Positions 11,679 to 24,230 of a DNA stretch of 64,000 nucleotides are shown piece after piece. The translations under genes were made by a program, and so were the position numbers. The stretch lies in the NCBI GenBank assembly GCA_050084515.1, contig CM114272.1:57970001-58034000 (forward strand), given 5' to 3'. A model generated the notes under the pieces. It was not told the origin of the DNA. It worked only from the letters and a program-made list of their open reading frames with translations, and ran no database searches. Numbering within the stretch: position 1 is the first letter of the stretch; each line of letters starts with the position of its first letter. The DNA is from Blasia pusilla. Lineage: Eukaryota > Marchantiophyta > Marchantiopsida > Blasiales.

Positions 11679-14125
11679 GTGTATCATATATATAGATACA
11701 TTTCTTCCTATGAGGCATGTTGGAGATTGTTCAAGTTTAGCTTACATGCGGAAAATCCAAGTATTATAAGGTTGGCAAGTCATCTACCCGAGTTACAAAG
11801 TGTTTTCTTCAACGATCACGACAATGTTGAGGAGATACTACAAAAGAACAGGGAGACAACTCTTACACAATGGTTTGCAACTAATCAATCAGGTTTGGAG
11901 GCTCGAAAATATTTATACATCGACTTTCCTTCCTATTATCGTTGGAACAAAAAAAAATGGATGTGGTCATCCCATTGGTCGCTTATATCTTACTCATCCA
12001 GGTAATTATGTTTGTAATTTCCATAATGTACTTACAAATTACGTAAATTTTCAAACGTCCTTTTGATTATTTTCATGTTTGGTATATTAAGCAATCACAT
12101 TCAAGTTTTGATAGGTGAAGGAGAACGACATTGGTTGCGGTTGCTGCTTCATCATGTTCGAGGCGTAACTACGTATGAATACTTGAGAACTGTGTAAGGA
12201 GTGCTATATCCAACATTTAAGGAGGCTGCTATTCAAATGGGGCTTCTTGAAGATGATAGGGAAGTATTCTCATGCTTTCAAGAAGCATCGGAAATCCGCA
12301 CATATCGTACGCTTTGCCAACTCTTTGCAATTATTCTCGCTTACAACACCCCAAATCGACCTGCTCAACTATGGAGTCAATTTTTTATCCCACTCATAGA
12401 GGATATCTTATATGAACGATGGGAGGTAATTCCTATTCCTATTTTTATGATAATATTTCTTTTTTTGGCTTTTTCTTTTGGACTTACTCCCGTATCGTTT
12501 TCTATATGCAGAAAACATGGATTCCTGATCTTGCTCCAGATGCTTTAATTATTAACACAACATTATTGGATATCCACTACCATTTGCAAGATCAAGGCAA
12601 ACGATTATCCGATTTCCTTGATATGCCTCAAGCATATTTCCAAGCTTCATCTTCATATTCGTATTTGGAAGCAGAAAAGCTCATGTATGATCGAGATGAC
12701 TTATATGAGCAAGCTAGGTTAGGAGAGGAAAATTTGAATGATGGACAAAGGTTGATTTGGGATGCTATACAAAATAAACTTGACACCATTATTGTTGGTG
12801 ATATTTATTCTGGTTCAAAATTGTTCTTCATTGACGGTCCTCGTGGAACATGAAAAACCTTTTTATACAATCTTCTTCTTACAAGTGTACGAGGTGCTGG
12901 AGGCATAGCTTTAGCTGTCGCTTCTTCGGGAATAGCTGCTTTGTTGTATAATGGAGGACGCACTGCGCACTCACGCTTCAAGATTCCAATTAATATAGAT
13001 GAAAACTCCACTTGCAAGTAAGTATTAAACCATTTTATGACTTTGTAACTCTTTTAATATTATAAAGATAACACTTACCCAACATACTAATATCTTTTGG
13101 TATATTTTTTGTAGTTTACCTGTTAATAGCGAAGCTGTGCGCTTGATTCAGAGGGCCTGGCTTATCATATGGGATGAGGCACCGATGACTCATCGCCATG
13201 TATTTGAGGTTATAAATTGATCCTTTCAAGATATCATGGGAGTGGTATCGGAAGACTTGAGGAATGTTCCGTTTGGTGGCAAATTAGTAATCTTTGGTGG
13301 GGATTTTCGCCAAGTGTTACATGTTGTTCGTCATGGCGACCGTCCAAAAATTATTCAAGCCACATTAAAGAGGTCATATTTATGGTCTCAGGTGAGGGTA
13401 ATGAATCTTACAACGAATATGAGATGTCAAAATTTGGAGGTGAACATGTGTGTACAACAACAAGCTTTTGCAAATTGGTCACTGGAGGTTGGAGAGGGAC
13501 GTGTGCCTTATGAATATCACTTGGGAGAGGATTTTATACGATTTCCAAATTGAGAGGTAATATTGGTTGTCAAATAATTTCCATGTCATTTTCTTAACAA
13601 ATACTTGAATTATATTATGCATCAAAACTAAATTCATCTTCTAAGATATGTTTGTTCTATGCAGGAACGTACTTACCTTAGTGTTGACTCTGTTCCGGAT
13701 GAGGGAATGAGTTATATCTATCGGACATAATTCCTAAATACGTGCTTAGCGTCAGGTTTACCACCGCATCGTTTAAGCTTGAAAATTGGTGTGCCTATCA
13801 TGCTTTTACGAAACTTGAATGATTCATAAGGACAAGCAAATGGAACTCGATTGGTGATCCGTGGATTCATGCAACATGTCATTGATGTTGAAATTATCAC
13901 AGGGAAGAACACTGGAGATCGAGTCTTGATTCCACGAATCCCATTAATTACATCAAACTCGGGCTTACCTTTTGATTTACGTAGATTTCAATTTCCTATT
14001 CGTCCTGCTTTTGCCATGATTATAAATAAATCTCAAGGTCAAACTTTGAAAAAGATAGGAATTTACTTACCTACATCAGTATTTTCTCATGGTCAGTTAT
14101 GTAGCATTGTCAATAGTAGGACAAA
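11679..14125 (+). pseudogene. Helitron Pif1-like helicase, broken at Walker A
   Basis: The pieces at 11725-12003 (TLTQWFATNQ, then YLYIDFPSYYRW), 12201-12424, 12511-13020, 13115-13555 and 13664-14125 follow the Helitron helicase in order. Walker A reads FFIDGPRGT-stop-KTFLYN: the glycine codon of GTGKT is TGA (12852-12854). The Walker B aspartate-glutamate pair is kept in LIIWDEAPMTH near 13162-13194. Motif III is GGDFRQVLHV near 13299-13328, and LTTNMRCQ follows. The C-terminal motif INKSQGQTLKK is intact near 14021-14053. Introns with GT-AG ends fit between pieces (for example 13020-13114). A further stop occurs near 13728. Without the Walker A glycine codon the protein would end before ATP binding. 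Confidence 0.85.
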
Positions 14126-14242
14126 AAAAACCAATAAATATAACGATAGGAAATGACGCACTTTCAAATGAAAAAGCACACTTCACACGAAATGTGGTGT
14201 ATAAAGAAATAAATTAAATTTTTTTCTTATTAATATGTCATA

Positions 14243-14270
14243 CCCGTGCATCATACGGGCATCTTACTAG
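14243..14270 (+). other. Helitron 3' terminus (hairpin plus CTAG)
   Basis: CCCGT (14243-14247) pairs with ACGGG (14255-14259) across a 7-nt loop, followed by CATCTTA and the terminal CTAG at 14267-14270. The next base is T, as in A-T target insertion. The same ending, with small changes, is found on the small Helitron derivatives elsewhere in the window. Confidence 0.85.
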
Positions 14271-14443
14271 TATATGCTATATCACTGTACTTGCTTAAAA
14301 ATCGTTCATTCTAAATTTATTTTATATGATAGATGTAATTGCCACGTGCCATATATTCCTACATATTGTGAACTTTCAAAGTGTCCTAGTTAGAGAAACA
14401 TTCCTCACAAACTAATGTAGATGTAAGCAAAACTAAATATACA

Positions 14444-15066
14444 TTAGTATGGTGCATGTGCGATGCACAAAAGATAAAAAATTAGTGTGCTACTCGTGAA
14501 GGGAAGAGATCAATCATGTTCCACCTAAATTCAAATTTTTTTTATTGTCCATAGCATGTGAAATATTTTCTTGTTCTTCAATTGTCACGTGTCAAATAGA
14601 GAAGTGTTTGCAAATCACAAAGGCACTCTCCCCTAATAATATATATGAGGTCCCTCTGCGATGCGAGAGAAATAAATAAGTGTTTGAAGAGCTAGTGTAT
14701 AGCCCGTATAGGGAAGAGATTAATGATGTTGCACATAAATTCAAAAAAAAATTCTTGTTGCTTATAGCATGTGAAATAATTTATTGTTTCCCAGTTGCCA
14801 CGTGTCAAGTAGAGAGGTGTTTGCAAATCAAGAAGGCTCTCTCCCATAATAATATAGATAAGGTGCCCGTGCGATGCAAGGGAAATAAAATGTGTTTGAA
14901 GAGCTAGTATATAGCCCGTGAAGGGAAGAGATTAATGATGTTGCACATAAATTCAAAAAAAAAACTTCCTACCCGTAGCATGTGAATTTCTTGTTGCCCG
15001 GTTGCCACATGTCAAACTGAAAGATGTTTGCAAATCAAGAATGCACTCTCCCATACTAATATAGAT
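14444..15066 (-). mobile_element. three head-to-tail short Helitron derivatives
   Basis: Three related units of about 203-213 bp lie in tandem: 14444-14646, 14647-14859 and 14860-15066. On the minus strand each begins TCTATATTATTATGGGAGAG or a variant, contains a GCCACGTGTCAA-like segment and a (T)n-AATTTATGTGCAACAT stretch, and ends with a GCATCGCACGGGCACC-like half-palindrome. They have no coding capacity. They share the last ~30 bp with the Helitron to their left. Inside the array the terminal CTAG is absent: one unit's ACCTTA runs straight into the next unit's TCTATATT. The upstream flank (14330-14430) holds a further very degenerate piece. Confidence 0.75.
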
Positions 15067-15132
15067 TATTTATTGAAGAAATAGCCTAATTTGAATAGGA
15101 AAGTGAAATATCATCATTTATAGTTTATATTA

Positions 15133-15517
15133 CTAGAGTGAAGCTTGTGCCATGCACGGAAAAGATCAATGTTTTTGCACACAAATGTTTTTTCTTGCTA
15201 CCCGTGGAATATAAATTATTTTCTTGTTGCCCGTGCAATAAGAAACATTTTCTTGCTGCGCGGTTACCACATGTCAAGTAGAGAGGTATATGCAAATCAA
15301 GAAGGCACTCTCCAATTATAATATAGATTAGCATATTGCCCATGTTATGCACAGATGAAAAAAATTGCCATGTTACGAGAAATATGTACATTAAATGTGT
15401 TATGTTAACTCTTTTGTTAAACAATACATATGTCAATATGGGATGAGTGCAAAAAGCATGCATGTCGCAACCATAGGAGAGGTTCCTCAAACCCCCTCCT
15501 CTTTTAATAATATAGAT
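15133..15517 (-). mobile_element. two more degenerate Helitron derivatives
   Basis: 15133-15328 belongs to the same family as the units just to the left. Read on the minus strand its 3' end is CTAG (plus-strand CTAG at 15133-15136), and its 5' end is TCTATATTATAATTGGAGAG. 15329-15517 has a related but different left end on the minus strand (TCTATATTATTAAAAGAGGA) and a worn 3' end (GCATAACATGGGCAATATGC), so it is a second subfamily. Neither codes for protein. Confidence 0.6.
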
Positions 15518-18500
15518 TATGGATTAATATAATTGTTTCAATTTTAAAATCTTCCCTCTACTCACTCTATCTCCTCGTTCTACTATATGGTCGCAAAAGA
15601 TGTCCATGTGTCTGAAAGCGTGATGTGATGCCTTCACCACGCTCAAATTTCAAAGGATGAAGTAGATTTTTGCTCATTTACCATCATATTTCTCATGCCA
15701 ATTTGTTGTCTTAATGTCACTACCTTCATGCCTCTCGTGATAGTTTGTTTCATTTGCAATGTGGATTCGGGCAAAGGCATAGGGATAGCGTGGCAACTTC
15801 CATTCAAAGTGTCATGGTTTGCGTTAAGTAAATCCTACACATGCGACCTTACACTTTTATCCGATAACTTATGTCTGAGTTATATTTTCTTAGCATAAAA
15901 CTACTCAATGTGCACAAATTTGCGTATTCCTTTCCCATCTCAATTTCAAAAAATTATTTCCTCATTAGAACATAGCCATCCTCGCCACTCCTAGGCATTG
16001 TAATTCATAAACATTGCTTAGGGGCTCCATCCTACTTAAATATTCGTCCACCATGCGCTTTAAATGCTCATATATGTTGCCTTACTATTCCTACCTTGGA
16101 TTATTTCTCGACATAACCCTATGATTTCTTTCACCAATCCTAAGGGCTTATCCGCTCGTGCGTGGTCTCTTGCGTTTCACAATCTCTTGTTTCCGCCACT
16201 CCATATGTTCATGCTTGATATTGTTGTGCACTTATCTGTTGATAACTAATTTCCAGATTGATTGTGAAATCTTTATGAGGACCAATGCGTATAGGAAGAC
16301 ATGGGGAAGCTTGAGAGTTCAAGGTAAACCTATCTTTTTTTGCTCTCTCTCTCTCTCTCCATTCTATGAGCACTTGCAATGTCCTTCTTGCAATTTTTAT
16401 CATGCTATCTATCGCTATCCGTCTTGAAAAAGCGTAGGAGGAAGCCCATCCCCCAATAAGGATACCACGTGTCCTGCGCACCTACTCTCCTTGAACGTTA
16501 ATTTTTGTTGTTGCGGAAGCCTACGTTAAGTAGGTCAGGCTCTCACGCATGAGCTTCCTATAGACAATCTTGGCAAGAGCAAAGACAGAAAGAGTGCGAG
16601 AGAAAGGGGTCAAAGTTTGAGTCATAGGAGTGATAAGTGATGATTCTTGATGCATTAGCATTGGTGCCTCACTTCTTGAACCCCCAATGTGAGCGTGGAG
16701 CCGATGGTTGATGATGAAGTCACCTTGGAAGGGGTCGTTGTAGAGACATTGCTATTTGCCATTTCCATTGCTTACAAGGAGAAAATTGATTTCATGTCTA
16801 CCAAAGTTGTTTCTCTTGGCAATGGTTGCTATTGAGTATATTCTAAGAACGGCTTAAGGGAAGGAGATGGAGCTTTAAACCTTCTAGATGGTATTGCGAG
16901 CCATGAAGATGTTTTCTTTCTAAAGCAACCTTTAAGACCAAATTCCATATAATGGATCTCCATTGTTACATTAAAAGCAAGGTGTATGCAAGAATAGTCT
17001 AGAACTTGGACTACATCAGAAGGACCAACAATAATGAAGGGTGATTGAATCACCCTTTGCACATCATTGCCCCCTCTTATAATATCCACATTGTAGAAAA
17101 ATCCTAGTTCCTCGACCCATGTCAATGTCACGATGATAGACTAATATTTTGTTGGCACTAACTCCACTCTCTAAAGTTTCTCAATAAATGTTCCCTCTCA
17201 AATGTATTTGTGCATGTAGTTGGAGTCTATAGCAACCTAGCAATGCCAAAGAGGAGATATAACCGAGTCAGCTGTTTATTCATTATGGTTCATTACAAAA
17301 GAATATTTATATGCACATCGCCTATGGCAATCGTTTGCAAGGTTCAATTTCAACTCCATGTATTTTACTTCCGACACTTACCTTGCGTTGCCAGTAACAG
17401 TTCAAGTTTCCGTTTGGTAGTCAATGCTTGGTTTTCAATTACTACTCATACCTTAGCTTGTATTGGAATATTGATATTTATTTCTAGTGCTTCCTTAGGC
17501 TTCATTGTAATCAGTGTTTGATTCTACGCAATCCTTATCCCTTCCAATTCTTAACTCTTTCCATTCTTAAACAATTGTATTTACTATTATGCCCTTGTAT
17601 CAGAGCCATCAAGTGCCATCTAGATTGTCCCTACAACCCTCCCAAACTTATAAGTAGCACTCTTGCAAGAGACCATGCATGTCTTCAATTACACTCGAAA
17701 AAAGTCGTCTATCCTTATTTCGATGCCAAACAATAACTATAAATAGAACAAGTGTACAACCAGCCATACAAGGAGGATCATGGAAGAAGTTAATTAATGC
17801 AAAAGTGACAATATTTAGATGCAAAATAAAAAAGAAGACATAGACGAAAAGAACGAGTGGAGCATATGCAAGGAAAGAAGGTGGGGAACAAAGGAAAAGA
17901 AACTATTTGTTAATGGTTAGAAGAAAACATAATGAAGTATTTTGTAAAAAACAAGTCATCGGTAAATGCTAGTGGGAGGGATGAGCCTCGCAAATTTTGA
18001 GAAAGTGAATGAAAAGAAAGGATTTGTAAGGGCGAAAAAGATTGAAAGAAAGTATTTGAGTTAGAAAATAAATAAATGGTTGTAAAATTATCATGGATGA
18101 AAGAATCAATGAATGGTCATGGGTGTGCAACAATATGAAGTATTGCGGTGGGTTGGTGCCGTTTATGTTGCAAAAACTACATGCAATTTGTGTAGAAGGT
18201 GTAATATAAACAAAGAGTATTTTGATGAATGAATAGATGTGAAATAGACGTGGATGGCATATTGTGAAATAGGAGTAAATTTGGTGCAACCTATATGTGA
18301 AGTAGTTTAATTTAGAGTGGCTCCGAGTGGGAAAAATGAAGATGCGATGTAGCCTATCTTTAGGATGAACCAACCCAAAAAATGGCATGTTTTGTTATTG
18401 TCATTAATTGATTGAGTGCAAAATAATGAAAGGCAGTTATGATTGTAGTAATAGAACGTGGAAAGAAGAAATATGAGTGATAGTATGGTGTACGGTTTTG

Positions 18501-19250
18501 GAGGACATTCACAAACACATAAAATAGTAGGGATAATTTTGTGAGATGAAGAGTAGGCGTATGAATTATTACACAAGGAGAGCAAAATTGATAGAAATTT
18601 GTGGAGAAGAAGAGAAGATAGTGCATGTTTTAATGTATAGGAAGACATATAAGAAAGCACAGAAACAACATATGAGGAATGTGTATGAACATACACAACC
18701 ATTGGCTGGCAAGAAAAGGTTCAAAGTATATAAAGATCAGTGACTAAATTGCTTAGGATGATTTTAGATAATACAATGAATAGTATGTATTAAGAGACAC
18801 AAGCAATTTTCAGTAAGCAAAGAAGTAAAGTGAGGAAAGAAGAGTTAGTAGACCGGTGTCGATGAATTTACAATGACAGAAGCTCGTAGAAAAAAGAGAA
18901 TTGAAGTAATAAAGATTTATAATTAAGTTTTCTGCAAGCATATATAGATAGTAGAGCCCATCAGCGACGATGAGGAGTAAATGACAAAGTATTGCATATG
19001 AAAATATCTTTCTTCTTTCAAAAGAAGAAAGAGAAACAAAACCAGAAAGAAATAGGCATCATATTTAAAAGTGATTAGAATGGTAGCAAAAGTCATGGAA
19101 GTTTTGAACATAAATACATAACACTCATGTGTGGAAGATAGCCAAAATGTGAATCAACCTAATAAATAAGTATTGGTCCTCGCACAAAAATGTAGTAGTA
19201 GCGGGCATGATAAATGCTCTCAAGGGCGCAAGAGAGATTGAATGATGTTG
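15518..19250. other. AT-rich sequence, no gene recognised
   Basis: Many short frames are present, none with a recognisable domain. The longest (139 and 131 codons, minus, 17969-18702) are rich in Tyr, Phe, Ser and His and mirror an A/G-rich plus strand, so they are probably compositional. A short CT tract lies at about 16342-16360. The area is probably decayed repeats. Confidence 0.4.
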
Positions 19251-19870
19251 CACTAGAAGAAAATAGTGGATTTATGACTAGGTTATATGTCTCAAATGAG
19301 TCATATATCATATTCTACGACTAAAAATGATTGGATATTGATAGAGTCACAAAAGCCCAGTCATAAATCCTAAATGACTACAACAACTACCTTGGTTTGA
19401 TGATATGGAAATAATAGATGAGTTAAGGACTACGTGATATTACAATGACTGCCACATTAATTTAATGATCTGGCAACATGGTTGCCATGTCATGCAGATG
19501 ACGTGGACAAAACAACATGGCATCTTGTGATATGTATTAAATGTTAAAGTACATGGTATAGTCATTTTTTAAGACATTTATTGTAATAATATATGAATCT
19601 CCTAATCATGATTTAATGAGTAACATTATCCTCTTTCAGTCATGAACCATCATAGGTATCATCAAATGACTGAGAGATGTAAATCGAGTCAATTTCAAAT
19701 GATTAAGAGATGTGGCAAAGTCATTTTCAAATGACTAAGAGACATAACCAGAGTCATTTATGAAAGATAGTCTATTATTGTAATGACTCGCTTAGTCATT
19801 GATTTGCTCTCATTTCAGTTGTGAGTTGTGACCGACATAGTTATTCATTCATGACTAAGTAAGTTTAGAT
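19251..19870. mobile_element. CACTA-like terminus with subterminal repeats
   Basis: CACTAGAAGAAAATAG at 19251 resembles the terminal inverted repeat of plant CACTA (En/Spm) elements. The next 600 bp are dense in ATGACT/AGTCAT motifs, including three near-tandem copies of CAAATGACTAAGAGATGT at 19663, 19696 and 19728 (33 and 32 bp apart), as expected for the subterminal transposase-binding repeats of this superfamily. The opposite end (TTCTAGTG plus a 3-bp duplication) was not found, so the element is truncated or the assignment is wrong. Confidence 0.45.
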
Positions 19871-20369
19871 TATGTTCATGTTTTGGAGTTGTTTTAGATT
19901 TGTGATGCATACACCACATTTGGAGTTCAACAAAGAAAATATAGAGACTTGCCAAAAGACTCACATTTAGCAAGATATGAACCAAGGGTTGGGATGCACA
20001 TTTAAAGAACAAACTAAGCTATAAGCAAAATTTTGCTTGTATGTCAGGTGGAAAGGAAACTACAATTTGCAAAATAAGCCCAAAAAGGTCATGTTATGTT
20101 CCAAACTACAAGTTTCGAACTCTGGTTGAAGCTTTTGTATGCATAAAATGTTTACCACCAAACCTTCACAACCATGAAAAATATTATACACTGTAAAGAT
20201 CAGCTTCAAAATCTGATACATATTGATGTTCAACGATATTCTGAAGTCAATAGCAAAACAGTAAATATGAGATCAGAGAGTATGATGCCGAAAATATTTA
20301 ATGAGAAAACTTTCTCATATGTATTTTGGGCCATAGCATGGTTGAACCTAATGCATCTCTAAAAGTAAA

Positions 20370-22300
20370 ATGTGATGGCTCATCCGCGTGATTGAGTGTC
20401 CACAATTCATGGTGTAGGTTTGAAACTTTAGTGAGATCTATCTGCACCATACCCAATGGGATATCCTTCCCATGGAATTTTCCCCTTCCTCCAAATCATG
20501 ATATAATTCTAGAGCTAAGAACCGTCCTACTCAAATTTGGTTTAGTGAGGTGGACATGGTCACCCAGACGTAACTGTAAACACAAAAAATAAAGGTAGTG
20601 TCAAGGTACATCACCATCTATCTTCTAACAAGGAAAAAGCTCAAAAGACTTACTATTTTACATATTATCTTCTTGAATGACCATGTTGATCCAAGGAGAC
20701 TATGTGAGAATTTCACAACTCCTACATAAGCATGAAACTGTCCACAATAAAAATGATCAAACTTTGGTGACTAGAAAAAAGAAAAAATAGGCAAGATACA
20801 TGTCTAGACTCTACCTTTGTCAATTTCTCTGAACCTCCACACTTATTCATACTTTCTTGCTCATTCACCACATCATAATGTTGTTTTGCTTTCCTCTTTC
20901 TTTTTTGAGAGATCTTATCCTCGTTGACAATATTTAGATTGTCTACATACCAAAGTAAGAGGAAAATACAAACATCCAAGTCAATTCACCTTGAATTTCC
21001 CAATTCAAAAAATGTTATTGTAGAATGGAAGTAAAACACGTTGAGAATGTATAACACTGAACCCAATGCTTACTTGTGTTTCTTGTGGTATCATCCTGGC
21101 CACTTTCAACAAAACTATTCCTCTTCAAGGGGGTCACTGGTTCTAGATTGAATAATGAAAACAAACTAAAATATTAATAAGGATGTTAGTTCACTTGATC
21201 AACACACTAGCAACTGTGCTCACATAAATAAAACATCTGAATGAGAATGGAGGGAAGTTAATGAAAAAGTATAGCTCCTTACGTGTAGATTACATAACGT
21301 CACGTTCTTTAGAAGATTTTGGACTCTTCCCCTTGGTAGCCACCATCAATTATGGTTTATTTGGACCCTTTAGGCCAGCTTCCTGTGAAAGTTGATAGAT
21401 ATCAAAGTAAGACAAGGTGAATTGATACAAGGAAAGGGCTTGGTTCTATAAGAGTGGATCATCACATGAACAAAACCAAAGGCCATGTACTACTTTAAAA
21501 CATTACACTTTGACAAGACCTGATTCGATATATTCCCCAAATCTAGTATAATGGAAAAAAAAAGGAGCAAAGTAGAACCTTACTCCTATAACCACTAATA
21601 CACCATATACGTACCATGTATCTTGAATATACCCATTGAGGAGTTTCATTTGTAGAAGGAGTTCGTTGTGAGGAAGGTGTTGGTACTGGAACAATCGACG
21701 GATTATCTCGCCCTGCTAGCTTAGACACCATATCCATAAGCATCTCCGAGGTCTTGTTATGTTGTTCCATATGTGACATTACAACATCTAAGTCCATGTT
21801 TCTCTCTTTCCTCTCAAGAATTGTCGAGGCCGTTCTCCAAGACTTTCCCTTCGGAGTCACTTATGGTTTCTCCTTCTTATTCATATGAATATTTATAATT
21901 GCATCCAAAACAAATGAAGATTTATTGGCATAATTCTCATCTGCTTCATTTTGATGTATATGGGCTAAATCCACACCAACATTCACACTCTTTGGCCCAA
22001 TGATTGGCTCCAAAGATTCCTATATAGTGGAGTCATGGATAGTATGTGGATTGTCCACACACACCTCTAACGAATATAAGGGATTTTCTCCAACAGATGG
22101 AGGTCCAAAACTAATAAGGTCCATAATGGAATGGGACACCTCATGAATTACTACACTCTATGGATGTTGGACAGGTAGTGGACTATGTGATGTATTGCTC
22201 TGAACCTTACTCATCGTACTCTTAACCTCAGCCATCACTCTCATCAAGATGTCTATACTAGATTTAAGATTCCCAAATCATTTTCCCTCCCTTTAGGATA
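20370..22300 (-). pseudogene. decayed minus-strand gene, unknown
   Basis: On the minus strand, protein-like text runs in pieces from about 22250 down to 20720. One piece (about 21860-21615) reads as a charged, helical segment: ILERKERNMDLDVVMSHMEQ followed by KTSEMLMDMVSKLAGRDNP, then Pro/Ser/Thr-rich sequence. Another (about 20960-20810) is Lys/Arg-rich (SQKRKRKAKQHYDVVNEQES). Stops separate the pieces. Position next to a CACTA-like end suggests the accessory or C-terminal part of a CACTA transposase gene, but no catalytic motif was recognised, so that is inference. Confidence 0.3.
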
Positions 22301-22673
22301 TTTCTTTTTTTAAATACTATCATAATGATGGAGTTGGACATCCTTCCAAAGGCCTTATATGGTTCTTCAATTAAGGAAAGAAATATCGTAAAATTATCAT
22401 CTTCACCGTCCTCATCTTTGAAGTAACATATCCAATTTGCTTCTAAACTATATATTTATAATATGTTTTTTATTTAGTCACCTTAAAACAAATTGAAGAA
22501 CAACCATATGAGGCCTTTGGAGGGATGTCCAACTCCATCATTATGATAGTATTTAAAAAAAGAAACATCCTCAAATTATCATCTTCACCGTCCTCATCTT
22601 TGAAGTAACATATCCAATTTGCTTCTAAACTATATATTTCTTATATGTTTGTTTATTTAGTCACCTTAAAAAA
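22301..22673. repeat. compound duplication: inverted arm plus direct arm
   Basis: Segment A (22301-22372) recurs as its reverse complement at 22491-22564 with few mismatches. Segment B (about 22374-22489, containing CATCTTCACCGTCCTCATC) recurs in direct orientation at about 22556-22673. The order is A-B-A(inverted)-B. This looks like a tandem A+B duplication in which the second A was flipped. The inverted arms of about 70 bp would pair into a long hairpin if transcribed. Confidence 0.85.
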
Positions 22674-24230
22674 ATCTTCAATATTTTATTTACAATTAAA
22701 TATCATGATTTTATTTGTTATGATGAGAAAAAATGGAAATTTGAAAAGAGAGCTACATCATATCAGTTTTCCTAAATCAAATTTTTTTAAATTAAGAGCA
22801 TGTTATTAACTTATATATAGAGAAAGATACTATATCAAAGTAAAAAGATAAAATTTAAAAGTATACGTGAAAAGCTTGGAACATGGAATACCGAGGGAGA
22901 CAATGAAAATTGCACTAAAGATGCTAAATTTATTCAAATTTATTCTGGAAAAAATATAAATCAAATGAAACCTCAAGATAAGATGTTAAGGTATCCTTTG
23001 CTTTAAATAGATATAGAAAAAAACTCACATAAATAAATAATACAAATCAAAGGAAACAAAAAAAATTCTGAAAGGATTTTTGTATAATCCCTTAAATATA
23101 ATGTGATTGTGATACCTACCTTTATTGAATTAATAGAAGTTTGGAAATTTGGAAATTTTGGGAAGGGAATATGACATTTTTGTAAATTTATACACGGTAT
23201 AAATATCCATGAATCGCAATGGGAATGAAGACAAGTTTGACGGTGGAATTAGTTGCAAGGATAGGACGAAGAGGTTGAAGAAGACAAGGACTTATCATAG
23301 TGGAATGATAGAATGTGTGAGAACAAACTTCAGGAAGATAAGGAAGATTTGGGATATGCTCATATGGGGATTCTTTAAGAATATGGTTAAAACTTTGTGG
23401 ATTTTGTACAACCTTTGCGAAGACTATATCAAGTATGACCATAGGAGGAACTACAAAATTTAAAGAAGACTCAAGAAGAACTTAATGAAGACTATAGACT
23501 ACTTGCAAAGAGAGTTTTTTCATGTTTACACGAAGACACTTTGTCTTTGTAATGAGTTTCTTTTTGGAAGAAGACTTATTGATAACGAATAAACATTCTT
23601 CACGAAGACTAAAGATCTTCGTGACGAAGACTTGTAGAAGCCCAAAGACTATTTAGATAGGAAAGAGATAGTTAACTAGGATAGAAAGAGATAGTTAAAA
23701 TGTGAGGAGTATGTGGTTTTGGATTCGTTAGAAAGAGGTAATAAGTAGTGAATATAATGTATGAAATTGTTAGATAGAGATTAATGTGCCATGAGGGATT
23801 AAGTCGCAAGAGCAAGGAGAGCCATACCAACAATATGATCTTTTAGAGGTTTCTTCTTATGAATCATGAGTCCAATTTGAGAGAAAAATAATTTTCACGG
23901 AGAAGACATATGATCGGGGTGTTGAATATTTGAATGTATGAGAGAGTATGGTTTAAGAAGTGAGGTTATGGGCATTGACGAGGTGGAAAACTTGATTGAC
24001 TTATCTTTTCGATAAATTTATATTTCAAGAGATAAGAATGATGTTTTTGGGGAGCGAATAATACCCTCAATGATTATAAAAATTCGGTAATTATTTATTG
24101 AAGCTTGAGTTACAGTCAAACTCACGAGACACATGAATTGCTACATTTGGTTCTCACATGAAGTAGGGAAGCTTAATCTTGGTTAGTCAATTAAGCGCCA
24201 TTATCTTAACTAGGGTTAGTTAATCACAGT
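22674..24230. other. AT-rich sequence, no gene recognised
   Basis: No coding region is supported. A frame at 23209-23463 (84 codons, +) is Lys/Arg-rich with no motif. From about 23460 to 23640 the plus strand repeats variants of GAAGACT, a simple-sequence drift. Confidence 0.4.

Larger units (their letters stand above)
8233..14270 (+). mobile_element. Helitron transposon, nearly full length but inactivated
   Basis: A plus-strand rolling-circle transposon with parts in the expected order: N-terminal region, C-x-x-C and Helitron-like N domain, HUH Rep nuclease, Pif1-type helicase, and a 3' end with hairpin and CTAG. Coding is spread over several exon-like frames with plausible GT-AG introns (for example a donor after the frame ending near 12424 and an acceptor near 12511) and is broken by stops. 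The 3' end is at 14270 and is followed by T, as expected for insertion at an A-T dinucleotide. The 5' TC end was not located, so the start given is the first coding frame. It encodes no partner genes beyond Rep/helicase. The stops in Rep and in Walker A make it non-autonomous as it stands. Confidence 0.85.

Noticed and set aside
17969-18702. 139- and 131-codon minus-strand ORFs
   Set aside because: Biased to Tyr/Phe/Ser/His by an A/G-rich plus strand, with no motif.
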